From positions 1-35,380 of the forward strand of contig CACHNP010000018.1 in the NCBI GenBank assembly GCA_902581285.1: DNA of 35,380 nt, given 5' to 3'. Positions within the stretch are counted from its first letter, which is position 1; each line of letters opens with the position of its first letter. A program made the translations under genes and the position numbers. Shown here one piece after another: positions 25,920 through 34,597 of the stretch. Source of the DNA: an uncultured Gammaproteobacteria bacterium (lineage in GTDB: Bacteria > Pseudomonadota > Gammaproteobacteria > Coxiellales > Coxiellaceae). The notes beneath the pieces were generated by a model, which worked only from the letters and a program-made list of their open reading frames with translations, had not been told where the DNA came from and did not search any database.

Positions 25920-26264
25920 TTCTTTGCAGTCATGACTAATCTGATCAACACTCTCATACCCTGATCTAGGGCATTCGAAGCTCCGACAGACAATATGCCG
26001 TTCGACAAAAGGCAAAGTGAAAAGCGCATGCGCGGCGACGCCTTTTGGACGCGAAGCGACCCGCAGGGTCAGCGGCGAAACAACGTGAGTCGCGCATCAA
26101 TCCTTCCGTAACTATAGCTACGGCAATATAAGCGTGTTTACAGGCACTGACAATCTCAGTAAAATAAAATGATGCGAACGGGCACCGATTGAAAAGACCC
26201 ATCAAGTATCAGTCGCTGCAAACTGAATGAGACAACTCTCGTTTACAATAAAAGGAGCTTTCTT
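25920..26264. other. Non-coding stretch with a GC-rich island
   Basis: Between tRNA-Arg and the hydrolase gene. About 26016-26100 is markedly GC-rich compared with the surroundings and contains the palindrome GCGCATGCGC, a GACCC-GCA-GGGTC hairpin and CGTAACTATAGCTACG-type symmetry just after. Antisense open frames here are Arg/Ala-rich by composition and unlike real proteins. It may be a structured RNA or repeat element. No terminator with a T-run is clear. Confidence 0.4.
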
Positions 26265-27098
26265 ATGAGCAGATACTTACTTTGCAGACCTGACCATTTC
26301 GGTGTATCGTATGAAATTAACCCCTGGATGAAAAATCAAATTGACAAGGTCAACAAAGCCACTGCTGTAGAACAGTGGCAAAATCTGTATATCACCATGT
26401 CACAAGTATGCAACCTCGAACTGTTGCCCAGTCAACAAGGCTGTCCAGATCTTGTTTTCACTGCTAACGCTGGTTTAGTTCACGAGTCCATGTTCATCCC
26501 TAGTCGCTTCAAAAACCCAGAACGTCAACCTGAAGAAGCTCATTTCAAACAGTGGTTCGAGCAACAAAAGCATACGATTAAACCCTTACCTGACGTTTCT
26601 TTTGAAGGCGCTGGGGACGCACTTTTCTCAGCAAACAAAGATATTCTGTGGATGGGGCATGGTCATAGAACAGATGAGTTAGCTCTACATCATTTGCAAC
26701 ACCTCCTTGGCAAGCAGATAATGGTCAAAGGTCTTAAACTGGTCAACCCACATCACTATCACTTAGACACCTGTTTCTGCCCGCTTGAATCAGGCCACGT
26801 TGTTTACTACCCAAAAGCACTAGACAGAGCATCAAACCAGCTGATTGAAGCATACTACAAGCCGTCTGAACGAATCGTTGTCAATGATGATGATGCACAG
26901 ATGTTTGCTTGCAATATGGTGTCAATACCCAGCTCTCAAAATAATGATTTCAATTTCACAGCAATTTTAAATGACTGTTCTGACGATTTATACCAAAAAC
27001 TTAAGCAGGCAGACCACCACGTCATTAAAACACCGATGAGTGAATTCATGAAGTCAGGGGGTTCAGTTAAGTGCCTCACCCTAAAGCTACCCGACTAG
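26265..27098 (+). CDS. DDAH/amidinotransferase-family hydrolase
   Basis: Members of this superfamily hydrolyse guanidine groups: dimethylarginine, arginine or related compounds, usually to a citrulline-type product. The 277-residue product has the family's motifs: LVFTANAG (63-70), FEGAGDAL (113-120), NPHHYHLDTCF (161-171) and SGGSVKCLTL (264-273). E114, H166 and C270 form the expected catalytic triad, with C270 as nucleophile. Which substrate it uses cannot be read from the sequence; dimethylarginine hydrolase or CtlX-like citrulline-forming activity are the nearest options. The start ATG follows AAGGAGCTTTCTT. It is a single gene, convergent with csrA. Confidence 0.85.
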   Translation: MSRYLLCRPDHFGVSYEINPWMKNQIDKVNKATAVEQWQNLYITMSQVCNLELLPSQQGCPDLVFTANAGLVHESMFIPSRFKNPERQPEEAHFKQWFEQQKHTIKPLPDVSFEGAGDALFSANKDILWMGHGHRTDELALHHLQHLLGKQIMVKGLKLVNPHHYHLDTCFCPLESGHVVYYPKALDRASNQLIEAYYKPSERIVVNDDDAQMFACNMVSIPSSQNNDFNFTAILNDCSDDLYQKLKQADHHVIKTPMSEFMKSGGSVKCLTLKLPD

Positions 27099-27237
27099 TA
27101 CGGTTAACTCTAAATATAAAATAATTACTATCTTGTGAAATACAACAAGATATAAACTCGTAATCCACGATAGTCAAGCAAGCCAAAAGGAGTGTTCTGC
27201 GTCCGTTTTAACTCAAAAAATTCTGCACACTCTTGCG

Positions 27238-27441
27238 CTAATTATCATCGTCCATGTTTACCTGTTCCGTGTCTTTTTTTTCATTCTGAATTTTCACATA
27301 AATTTCTTCACGATGAACAGAACAAGTTCTAGGAGCCTCTATTCCAAGCCGAACTTGATTTCCTTTGACACCTAACACAACCACTTTAATGTCATCACCC
27401 AGAATAATAGCCTCATTTTGTCGCCTCGTTAAAATCAACAT
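27238..27441 (-). CDS. csrA: Carbon storage regulator CsrA
   Basis: CsrA is a dimeric RNA-binding post-transcriptional regulator that binds GGA motifs in leaders. The 67-residue product [17 protein letters not shown]... has [15 protein letters not shown] and VHREEIY with the RNA-binding R44. The ATG at 27441, behind AGGGGATAGGCAT, is the family start; the frame extends 24 codons further upstream to a longer ATG, which is unlikely. The C-terminal tail is a few residues longer and more acidic (NMDDDN) than in E. coli. alaS-lysC-csrA is a conserved gammaproteobacterial order, interrupted here by three exported-protein genes. Confidence 0.95.
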   Translation of the reverse strand: MLILTRRQNEAIILGDDIKVVVLGVKGNQVRLGIEAPRTCSVHREEIYVKIQNEKKDTEQVNMDDDN

Positions 27442-27869
27442 ATGCCTATCCCCTTTTACCAAACTCATACGCTTATATTCTCCTAACAACGCCTGAGTAT
27501 TGTTCCCATACACGATGAAAACGCTTCACGCGTCTCACCACACAGTTCTTTTAGATACTCCGACCGCAAAGAACGCTGACTAATATTAGTACATTTTTTG
27601 CATTTGTATAGTTTTTTTCACATTCGCTTGTATTATTTCATCAAATACAATTTTTCAATAAGTTAGCCAAATTAAAAGGTGATTTTGACATAAAAAAAAA
27701 TTTTTTCTTATGAAAAAATGGTCTTTATTTCAATGGTAATGTTACCTCATACCTGACACAGGCAGAGTGATAAAAAAGGTCTTCACCCGAACAAAACAGT
27801 GACGCCAGCCTCTATACCAACCGAATTCAAGAAAGATAGTAATGAGCTGTAATACGAAAAAAGCAACGA
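27442..27869. other. csrA upstream region with palindromes
   Basis: This 428-bp stretch holds the csrA leader and the end of the exported-protein operon. ACTAATATTAGT (27579-27590) is a perfect palindrome about 140 bp before csrA. An A/T hairpin lies at 27689-27712 (CATAA...TTATG around A- and T-runs), which could end transcription from either side. No gene is visible in it. Confidence 0.4.
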
Positions 27870-28334
27870 TTAATCCAGCACCTCACCGCAATTTGGCTGT
27901 GTTTCATTTTGATAGCGAAGCGTGATAAATGGACGTGTAAAAACAGTCTCATAAACCTCCCTACAACCGTAAGTGTCATTTGATTTTATGGTCTCAATTC
28001 TGCTTTTCACACGGCCAAAATCAAAGTCACAGTGTGCTGTGAAAAATAAAGAACTCCCTGCCCCTTCAGGAAAATAATCACACACCTTTGTATACAAGAA
28101 CAACTCCGCGCCAGAATAGAATCGATTAAAAAAATTTAACATGTGGTCCAAACTGTCTTTAGTATAATAAAGAAATGAAAAGGGGATACTCGGACCATCA
28201 CCATCAGGCGTCTCTTTTGGATTGATAAAAGCTGAGCTCGAGTCATGACTATAAGACGAATGCGAAACCACTAACATTGATAGTGCGACCATTGAAGTGA
28301 TAATCTGTCTTTTTACACCCTTGCTTTTTTTCAT
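27870..28334 (-). CDS. Exported small protein of unknown function
   Basis: The 154-residue product has a Sec signal peptide (KRQIITSMVALSMLVVSHSS, cleavage probably after SYS). The mature protein has few Cys (CDYF, HCDF, YGCRE, PNCGE) and aromatic-rich stretches (PFSFLYYTKD, FFNRFYSGAELFLYTK). No known domain is recognised. It is the last of three consecutive exported-protein genes, 12 bp after the preceding one. Confidence 0.65.
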   Translation of the reverse strand: MKKSKGVKRQIITSMVALSMLVVSHSSYSHDSSSAFINPKETPDGDGPSIPFSFLYYTKDSLDHMLNFFNRFYSGAELFLYTKVCDYFPEGAGSSLFFTAHCDFDFGRVKSRIETIKSNDTYGCREVYETVFTRPFITLRYQNETQPNCGEVLD

Positions 28335-28346
28335 ACCCCGCCCTTA

Positions 28347-28807
28347 CTAACTACGACCATAATTATCCTCAAAAACCGCACCAAAACCACAGCTGTTATC
28401 CAGACAATCAAAAAACGTATCTGCTATTACAACAAACCTAGACATGGTCTTAGATACTGGATCTAAAATAACATTAACTACTTTATTATCGATATTAAAT
28501 CGTTTAACCGCTTCATTTATATATACATAAGACGTATTGTAATAAGCGAAAGGAGTCCCAGAATAAGTTCGAGCTATTAGTAGAAATGCTTTCAGTTTAT
28601 CAGCCACATGAGCCACACTATTTTTTTTGTAAATGCAACACACCTGTCTAATTTATCGGACCACTGATACTTTACTGAAGCGGGCTCAGTCACACTAACC
28701 ATTTTAAGCACTGACTCGTCTGCCCCATACAATGAGGCACCTTTACTAGCATTTGCGGTTGTAACAGACAAAAATAAAAAAAATAATATACTCAACACTT
28801 GCTTCAT
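28347..28807 (-). pseudogene. Exported small protein gene with an A-run frameshift
   Basis: From ATG 28807, behind GAGGAG, the frame encodes a signal peptide (MKQVLSILFFLFLSVTTANA) and mature residues to CVAFTKK, then runs off frame to a stop at 28592. A second frame (to 28347) continues with NSVAHVADKLKAFLLIARTY and ends CGFGAVFEDNYGRS. The break is at an eight-base A-run (T-run on plus, about 28621-28628). One more A would restore a protein of about 153 residues, the same size as its neighbours. Sequencing error or slippage rescue are possible. Function is unknown. Confidence 0.7.
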
Positions 28808-28812
28808 TTAGC

Positions 28813-29214
28813 TCACTCCTCAATCGATTGACATGGACTTATAACATCAGGTGTTATAACATCAGTTTCATTCTGTCCTGATGAAAAAGCAGGATTGTTA
28901 TTTATATAATCAATGAGTTTCAAAGAGTGACAATATGCATTTTCTTTATTAATCATAGAATAATATGCTATTTTAGCTCGTTGTGCGGATATATCGACCG
29001 AGCGCTTAAATTGCTTAAACCAATCAAATAATTCAAACGACTTCCAGTATGGATAATCATTAATTTTAGTTTGAATTGAATCCCAATGCTCATCTAAGCA
29101 CTTGTGATTATCAACAGAGCAAATCGCATCTGATTTTGGACTCGCAAATGCGACACCTAAAGAAAACACTCCGATACCCACTCCACACGCAACTCTTTTT
29201 ATCAATTTTCGCAT
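28813..29214 (-). CDS. Exported small protein of unknown function
   Basis: The 133-residue product starts MRKLIKRVACGVGIGVFSLG and has a signal cleavage site near AFA-SP. The mature part is helical and aromatic-rich (YPYWKSFELFDWFKQFKR) with four Cys (AICSVDNHKC, YCHSL, SPCQS). No known family is recognised. It is the first gene of a three-gene operon. Its start follows ATGAGGAGGGGTA, the same leader type as at 11580 and 13345, and its last codons (GAG GAG TGA) supply the Shine-Dalgarno for the next gene. Confidence 0.7.
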   Translation of the reverse strand: MRKLIKRVACGVGIGVFSLGVAFASPKSDAICSVDNHKCLDEHWDSIQTKINDYPYWKSFELFDWFKQFKRSVDISAQRAKIAYYSMINKENAYCHSLKLIDYINNNPAFSSGQNETDVITPDVISPCQSIEE

Positions 29215-29272
29215 TACCCCTCCTCATAAATTATCTAGCCAAAACCAACATAATTCCCTGGCTTCGAGGGCT

Positions 29273-29278
29273 ATTATA
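29273..29278 (-). promoter_or_regulatory. -10 element of the exported-protein operon
   Basis: TATAAT on the minus strand about 60 bp before the 29214 start, preceded by AAAAAATATGTAC, similar to the AAAAAATGTTC before the -10 of the 11.6 and 13.4 kb promoters. Long A/T runs upstream hide any -35. Confidence 0.45.
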
Positions 29279-29376
29279 GTACATATTTTTTAAAAAAAAG
29301 TTTTTTTTTTGCTATAAAAAACAGCAAGTTAGAAAAATAGCGCGGTTCGAGTTTGAGTAAAACGAAGAAAAAGGAA

Positions 29377-30603
29377 TTACAACTGGAATTGGGGAAGCTC
29401 AATAAATTGACGATGCAGTATCTGTGCCGCTCGCTCTAAGTTATTTGCCGCAACAACCAGTGATAAGCGATAACAAAATGAACTCAACAAACCTGTTTCA
29501 ATGTTATTCTCACCCAGCAATTCAAGCACAAACGAAGACAAGTGCGCTTGTCGTGACATACCAAAACCAATCAATGAAATTTTTCCGCAATCACGATCAT
29601 AAGTGGCATTTAACCCTTTGTTTGTCTCTACATAACCACTAACACAACCCCACGCTAAGTCAAATTGATCCAAATGCGTTGTGAATTTAATCGCTATAAC
29701 GCCATGATTCTGATGCAACATATACATATCAATAGAAAAATCGGCGCAACGTAGAATCTGAGCTAATTCAGTCATTTCATTTTGATATTGCTGCCCTGCA
29801 ATGATTTCTATCTTAACTTGATTACGATCCAACCCAAGGCCAGTAATCGTCGCCAAATCGCTAGAGCCACATGTCTGAATAACAGTACTCACTGCATCAT
29901 CGCCATGTGCATGCATCACGCGAAGAGGGACAGTATAACGTGCAGCCAACTGAACAGCTCGATACTGAAGAACCTTTGCTCCATGCCTTGAGAGCTCTAA
30001 CATTTCTGCATAAGACAAACAAGAAACGATTTGAGCTGATGAAACCACATTGGGATCCACGGTATAAACCCCATTCACATCAGTATAAATCTGACATTCA
30101 TCAGCTTGCAACCAATGAGATAAAGCAACCGCAGTCAAATCCGAACCGCCACGCCCCACGGTATAAACGTCACCGCACTCACTAATGCCCTGAAACCCGG
30201 TAATAACTGGAATTGTGCCCACCGTTAGTAAAGACCGAATATGACCAACTTCAATTCGACTGATGTTAGCTGACGCAGGTGAACCATCCACCCAGATCCG
30301 GGCTTGGTATGCATTTAAAGACTTGGCAGAAAAACCCAATGAATGCAATGCCATTGCCAATAAAGCAGCGCATTTCTGTTCACCTATTGACACAAGGTTA
30401 GCGAGCTCTCTTGGATCAACAGTCGACTTGCAATGCGATTTAGCCAAAGACACCAAATGATCCGTGTCTCCCTGCATCGCTGAAACCACAATAACCAGCT
30501 GATGCCCCTGCTGTCTAAATCGCCTCACTCTCTCAGCAACACGATAAATCAAATCGGTGGTTGCTAAAGACGACCCACCAAATTTTTGAATATACAACGC
30601 CAT
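29377..30603 (-). CDS. lysC: Aspartate kinase
   Basis: Phosphorylates aspartate, the first step to lysine, threonine, methionine and diaminopimelate. The 408-residue protein has KFGGSSLA near the N terminus (consensus KFGGTSVA), VVSAMQGDTD, GRGGSDLTAVAL, TDVNGVYTVDP and LSRHGAKVLQYRAV in the kinase domain (about 1-240), then two ACT domains for feedback control. It begins on the base after the alaS stop (TAA ATG), behind AAAGGACG, so the two are co-transcribed as in Pseudomonas. Confidence 0.94.
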   Translation of the reverse strand: MALYIQKFGGSSLATTDLIYRVAERVRRFRQQGHQLVIVVSAMQGDTDHLVSLAKSHCKSTVDPRELANLVSIGEQKCAALLAMALHSLGFSAKSLNAYQARIWVDGSPASANISRIEVGHIRSLLTVGTIPVITGFQGISECGDVYTVGRGGSDLTAVALSHWLQADECQIYTDVNGVYTVDPNVVSSAQIVSCLSYAEMLELSRHGAKVLQYRAVQLAARYTVPLRVMHAHGDDAVSTVIQTCGSSDLATITGLGLDRNQVKIEIIAGQQYQNEMTELAQILRCADFSIDMYMLHQNHGVIAIKFTTHLDQFDLAWGCVSGYVETNKGLNATYDRDCGKISLIGFGMSRQAHLSSFVLELLGENNIETGLLSSFCYRLSLVVAANNLERAAQILHRQFIELPQFQL

Positions 30604-33213
30604 TTAAAGACGTCCTTTGACCCAATCACTCACACCACGCATGGATTCATCTAAATCAGTCGACGAGTCAGCGCCGCCTTGAGCAAAATCAGGTCGACCA
30701 CCGCCTTTTCCACCCAATTTTTCTGCCACACTGCGCAACAAATCAGGCGCAGAAAAAAATGACTTCACATTGTCTGTCACACCAGCAACAAGAACAACTT
30801 TATCCGTATTGCGATCCACACTTGCCAAGATAATTGCGGCACTTCCCAATTTACTTTTAAACCGATCCATGGAGTCTCGGAGTGAATCACGATCCATGTC
30901 TTCCAGTACGGTAGCTAGCAATTTAAATGCACCAAAATCTTTTACCTGATCTAATACAGTATCACCCTGTGCTTGCGCAACGCGTTGCTTCAACTTAGCG
31001 CACTCACGCTCTAGTCTTTTGTTTTCTTCTAATAATGTCGACAATCGTTGTCCCAATAAATCAGGCGTGGCTTTAATTGATGAGGAGGCTTGATCTAGCA
31101 ACCTAATGCGATCTCTAACAAAATCCATACCAGCTCGACCCGTAACCGCTTCAATACGACGCACACCTTGCGAAGTTGCAGACTCAGAAATAATTTTAAA
31201 ACAACCAATATCACCCGTTCGTGTTACATGAGTACCCCCACATACCTCTTTTGAAAAGTTACCCATGGTTACAACTCTGACTTCATCGGCGTACTTTTCA
31301 CCAAATAGCGCCATAGCACCAACACTACGCGCCTCGTCCAAAGTACAAGTTTCCGTGGTTAATGACACGTTATTTCGTATTGCTGTGTTAACCATAATTT
31401 CGATTGCATCCAGCTCGTTTTGAGGAATGGCTTGACCATGTGTAAAATCAAAGCGCAATCGATCAGCATCAACTAAAGATCCCTTTTGGGTTACATGATC
31501 CCCCAGGACTTGTCTCAGAGATTGATGTAGCAAATGGGTCGCACTGTGATTGCATCTAACGTTTTGGCGAATTTGATCAACTGACACCGTAACAGGCTGT
31601 TTCAAAGAGAGACCACCTCGACTAACATAACCAAAATGCAAAATCGCTTGAGCGTGCTTCTGCGTGTCTTCAACAATAAACTCACCTGCTGCTGATTCTA
31701 TGCTACCGCGATCACCAACTTGACCACCGCCCTCGGGATAAAGCGGCGTTCGATCCAGAATGACAATCCCTCGTTCACCTTCTGTCAAAGTGGTCACCGG
31801 ACGATTGTCTGCGGCTATCAAGCTTTTCACTTGCCCCTGGTCTGCCATGACATCGTACCCAGTAAATTCTGATTCATCGGAAATATGCAACTGCTTAACT
31901 CGATCCAGTTTAAATTGATGTGAAGACCGAGACAGCTCGCGACGCTCCTCCATCGCTGTTTCAAATCCAGCCACATCGACAGTTAACCCTCTTTCACGAG
32001 CTATATCAGCAGTCAAATCAAAAGGGAACCCATAGGTATCATACAATAAAAACGCTAGCGATCCAGGAATGACGCTTTCAGTCAAGTTTGCCAATTTTGA
32101 TTCTAGAATTCGCATTCCGTTACCTAAGGTTTGAGCAAACAGCTCTTCCTCTTGACGAATACAACCCTCAATGTACGACTGTTTTTCCTCCAAAAGTGGG
32201 TACGCGCTCTTCATGATAGCAACTAAACTGGATACCAACTGATGAAAGAACACCTCATTCACGCCGAGCTTATACCCGTGTCTAATCGCTCGACGAATTA
32301 TTCGACGTAACACATAGCCTCGCCCTTCATTAGACGGTATAACCCCATCAATGATTAAAAAAGAACATGAACGAATGTGATCGGCAATTGCACGCATGGA
32401 TTTGTTATTGAAATCATCACAACCAGTGACGTCGCTCACACTGGCTAAAATGTGTTTAAACAAATCAATCTCATAGTTATCATGAACCCCCTGCATCACG
32501 CAAGCAATTCGTTCTAAACCCATACCCGTATCAACACAAGGCTTAGGTAGTGGAGTTAGCTGACCTACGTTATCTCGATTGTATTGCATAAAAACAAGAT
32601 TCCATATTTCAACATAGCGATCCCCGTCTTCGTCAGGACTACCTGGAGGACCACCCTGTACTGTATCTCCATGATCATAAAAAATCTCCGTACACGGACC
32701 ACACGGACCAGTATCACCCATTGACCAAAAATTATCTTTCTCACCGCAGCGGGACATGCGATCAGGGGAAACACCCATTTCTTGTTGCCAAATCTTCTCT
32801 GTTTCCTCATCATCATTGTAAACCGTCACCCACAATCGATCAGGAGATATCCCAAGCTCTTGTGTGAGAAATGACCATGCAAACTGAATTGCTTCTCGTT
32901 TGAAATAATCACCGAAACTAAAATTTCCTAGCATTTCAAAAAAGGTGTGATGCCTTCGCGTGTAACCAACCTGTTCTAAATCGTTATGCTTACCGCCAGC
33001 ACGAACGCATCGCTGAAACGACGTCGCTCGAGTGTAAGAACGTCTATCCTGACCTAAAAAGACATCTTTAAACTGCACCATACCAGCATTCGTAAATAAC
33101 AATGTCGCATCGTTGGTTGGCACCAATGAACTGGAAGGCACATGGGAATGATCATGCAAGGTGAAAAAATCGATAAAACTCTGCCTGATATCATCCGTTG
33201 TCATAAATCTCAT
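30604..33213 (-). CDS. alaS: Alanyl-tRNA synthetase
   Basis: Charges tRNA-Ala. The 869-residue protein is full length: class II catalytic core (VPTNDATLLFTNAGMVQFKD, HHTFFEMLGNFSFGDYFK, GPCGPCTEIFYD, MGLERIACVMQG), an editing domain with the zinc motif CNHSATHLLH and CGGTHV, and a C-terminal glycine-rich region (KLGGKGGGRPDFAQGG). The ATG at 33213 overlaps the recX stop (ATGA), with GAGGA upstream; an in-frame ATG three codons on lacks this spacing. Confidence 0.97.
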   Translation of the reverse strand: MRFMTTDDIRQSFIDFFTLHDHSHVPSSSLVPTNDATLLFTNAGMVQFKDVFLGQDRRSYTRATSFQRCVRAGGKHNDLEQVGYTRRHHTFFEMLGNFSFGDYFKREAIQFAWSFLTQELGISPDRLWVTVYNDDEETEKIWQQEMGVSPDRMSRCGEKDNFWSMGDTGPCGPCTEIFYDHGDTVQGGPPGSPDEDGDRYVEIWNLVFMQYNRDNVGQLTPLPKPCVDTGMGLERIACVMQGVHDNYEIDLFKHILASVSDVTGCDDFNNKSMRAIADHIRSCSFLIIDGVIPSNEGRGYVLRRIIRRAIRHGYKLGVNEVFFHQLVSSLVAIMKSAYPLLEEKQSYIEGCIRQEEELFAQTLGNGMRILESKLANLTESVIPGSLAFLLYDTYGFPFDLTADIARERGLTVDVAGFETAMEERRELSRSSHQFKLDRVKQLHISDESEFTGYDVMADQGQVKSLIAADNRPVTTLTEGERGIVILDRTPLYPEGGGQVGDRGSIESAAGEFIVEDTQKHAQAILHFGYVSRGGLSLKQPVTVSVDQIRQNVRCNHSATHLLHQSLRQVLGDHVTQKGSLVDADRLRFDFTHGQAIPQNELDAIEIMVNTAIRNNVSLTTETCTLDEARSVGAMALFGEKYADEVRVVTMGNFSKEVCGGTHVTRTGDIGCFKIISESATSQGVRRIEAVTGRAGMDFVRDRIRLLDQASSSIKATPDLLGQRLSTLLEENKRLERECAKLKQRVAQAQGDTVLDQVKDFGAFKLLATVLEDMDRDSLRDSMDRFKSKLGSAAIILASVDRNTDKVVLVAGVTDNVKSFFSAPDLLRSVAEKLGGKGGGRPDFAQGGADSSTDLDESMRGVSDWVKGRL

Positions 33214-33662
33214 AAAACATCGTCCTCATTAATCTGGTTTAGTAATCGTTGTACCCTATCAGGCTCAAAGCCACGCTGCAACAGGAAACGCATTTGTTTG
33301 GATTTCGCCTTAAAGTCACGTGGAATTTGATTAAATTTTTTACGCCAAACGGATTGGATACAGTCACCCCAATCCAGCTCATCTGAATACAAATACCGTT
33401 CAATGCGATGACTGTCAACTTGCTTTTTTTTCAACTCATGTGCAATTTTTAATGGACCAACACCCGCTTTACTGCGATGGCGAATATACGCTTCAGCAAA
33501 CCTATCATCACTTTGCCACCCGCGCCTTGAAAAATCATCAAGCACATTCTCGATATCTCTTATATCATACTGTTTAGAAACAAGTTTAACTCTTATCTCA
33601 TAACGAGAATAGTCGCGTCGTGCCAACAAATTCAGCACCGCTTGCTGAATCGATACCGTCAT
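33210..33662 (-). CDS. recX: Recombination regulatory protein RecX
   Basis: RecX binds RecA filaments and limits their growth. The 150-residue product has the family's three-helix repeats: LLARRDYSRYEIRVKL, DFSRRGWQSDDRFAEAYIRH and GPLKIAHELKKKQVD, followed by a third unit (KQMRFLLQRGFEPDRVQRLL). It normally follows recA directly; here a methyltransferase gene lies between. The end overlaps alaS by 4 bp. Confidence 0.93.
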   Translation of the reverse strand: MTVSIQQAVLNLLARRDYSRYEIRVKLVSKQYDIRDIENVLDDFSRRGWQSDDRFAEAYIRHRSKAGVGPLKIAHELKKKQVDSHRIERYLYSDELDWGDCIQSVWRKKFNQIPRDFKAKSKQMRFLLQRGFEPDRVQRLLNQINEDDVL

Positions 33663-33775
33663 TCACACCCCCAACATAAAACGAATAAACTCACATGATA
33701 AGAAACAGACAGAGGATTTTCAATCCACCACGGAAGATGAAACCAAATAAGAAATATTCACAAACACAGCCACGC

Positions 33776-34540
33776 TCAAGCCCTAAATGGATTAACAACC
33801 CCCTGCAAGGCCGTCACATCAAAATCTATTGTTACCTTGGCATTTAAACTCGTCACAAGTGGGAGTAAACGACGCTTAATATGACTCTCAACCGGGTCTT
33901 TAGATAATTCCACTCGAGATCGTTTAACCGCTGAAAATGTCGACACATAAGCTAAAAAACGCGCCAATGTCCAACTATAAGTTTGTCTAAAAACACGCGT
34001 TTGAACAGAAGAAAAAGGGAACGGAATACTGGCATAACTGTCTTCAACATAACGCCGGCCCGGCTCAAAATACGGCTGCAAATAATCAATATAACAACGC
34101 TGCCACAGCGCTTGAATTTGAGGGTCAGTAAACGCGGGAGTGGTATAACACCACGCAACCACACTCGCACCCGGTTTAGCCACCCGCTTCACCTCAGCAA
34201 AAAAATCATCATAAGCAAACCAATGCATCGCTTGTGCTATGGTCACACAATCAACACTATCCGCAGATAAACCAGAGCACGCGGCGTCAGCTTGTCGATA
34301 CTCGATATTAGATAACACTTCGGCGGCCTCGATTTGTGATGCCGCGCTGTCAGTCGCAATCACCTGTTTAAAATAACGCGCCAAGCCAACCGCCGCCTGT
34401 CCATTGCCCGTTGCACAATCCCACAACACACCGTGCTCTTTTGCAGTGGAAGCCACCCACTTCAATAGCGCATCTGAATAACGCGGTCTAAATTGCGAAT
34501 AGTCTCGCCCATCACTGTCAAACCAATTGACACCACTCAC
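33776..34540 (-). CDS. Class I SAM-dependent methyltransferase
   Basis: The protein of about 254 residues has the Rossmann methyltransferase motifs: LWDCATGNGQAAVGLA (motif I, SAM binding), VIATDSAASQIEAA (motif II), VDCVTIAQAMHWFAYDDFF (motif IV) and VAKPGASVVAWCY. It looks like the Methyltransf_11, trans-aconitate-type group. The substrate is unknown. The ATG at 34588 would start inside the recA terminator, so the GTG at 34540 with GGGAG nine bases upstream is preferred. The protein then opens VSGVNWFDSDGRDYSQFRP, as related enzymes do. Confidence 0.85.
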   Translation of the reverse strand: MSGVNWFDSDGRDYSQFRPRYSDALLKWVASTAKEHGVLWDCATGNGQAAVGLARYFKQVIATDSAASQIEAAEVLSNIEYRQADAACSGLSADSVDCVTIAQAMHWFAYDDFFAEVKRVAKPGASVVAWCYTTPAFTDPQIQALWQRCYIDYLQPYFEPGRRYVEDSYASIPFPFSSVQTRVFRQTYSWTLARFLAYVSTFSAVKRSRVELSKDPVESHIKRRLLPLVTSLNAKVTIDFDVTALQGVVNPFRA

Positions 34541-34560
34541 CGTTTTCAACTCCCATAAAA

Positions 34561-34582
34561 AAAGAGGCCTTATGACCTCTTT
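34561..34582 (-). terminator. Rho-independent terminator after recA
   Basis: AAAGAGGCC and GACCTCTTT pair around TTAT with one G-U wobble, with T-runs outward on both strands. On the minus strand it ends recA 15 bp after its stop, and it could also act from the other side. Confidence 0.85.
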
Positions 34583-34597
34583 TTGCAATCAAATCAA

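Noticed and set aside
25751..26029. Antisense open frame over the tRNA genes (contains APGRIRTSDPLVRSQVLYP)
   Set aside because: This is the well-known false ORF read from the reverse strand of tRNA genes; the tRNAs fold perfectly on the plus strand.
25966..26205. 79-codon minus-strand frame with Arg/Ala-rich sequence
   Set aside because: It is produced by the GC-rich island, with no Shine-Dalgarno and an unlikely protein composition.
27685..27713. Plus-strand promoter TTGACA with a -10 near 27708
   Set aside because: The -10 (TTATGA) is weak, no plus-strand gene follows, and the region is A/T runs.
34541..34588. Upstream ATG for the methyltransferase
   Set aside because: The added 16 codons are the recA terminator hairpin and its T-run; the GTG at 34540 has a Shine-Dalgarno.
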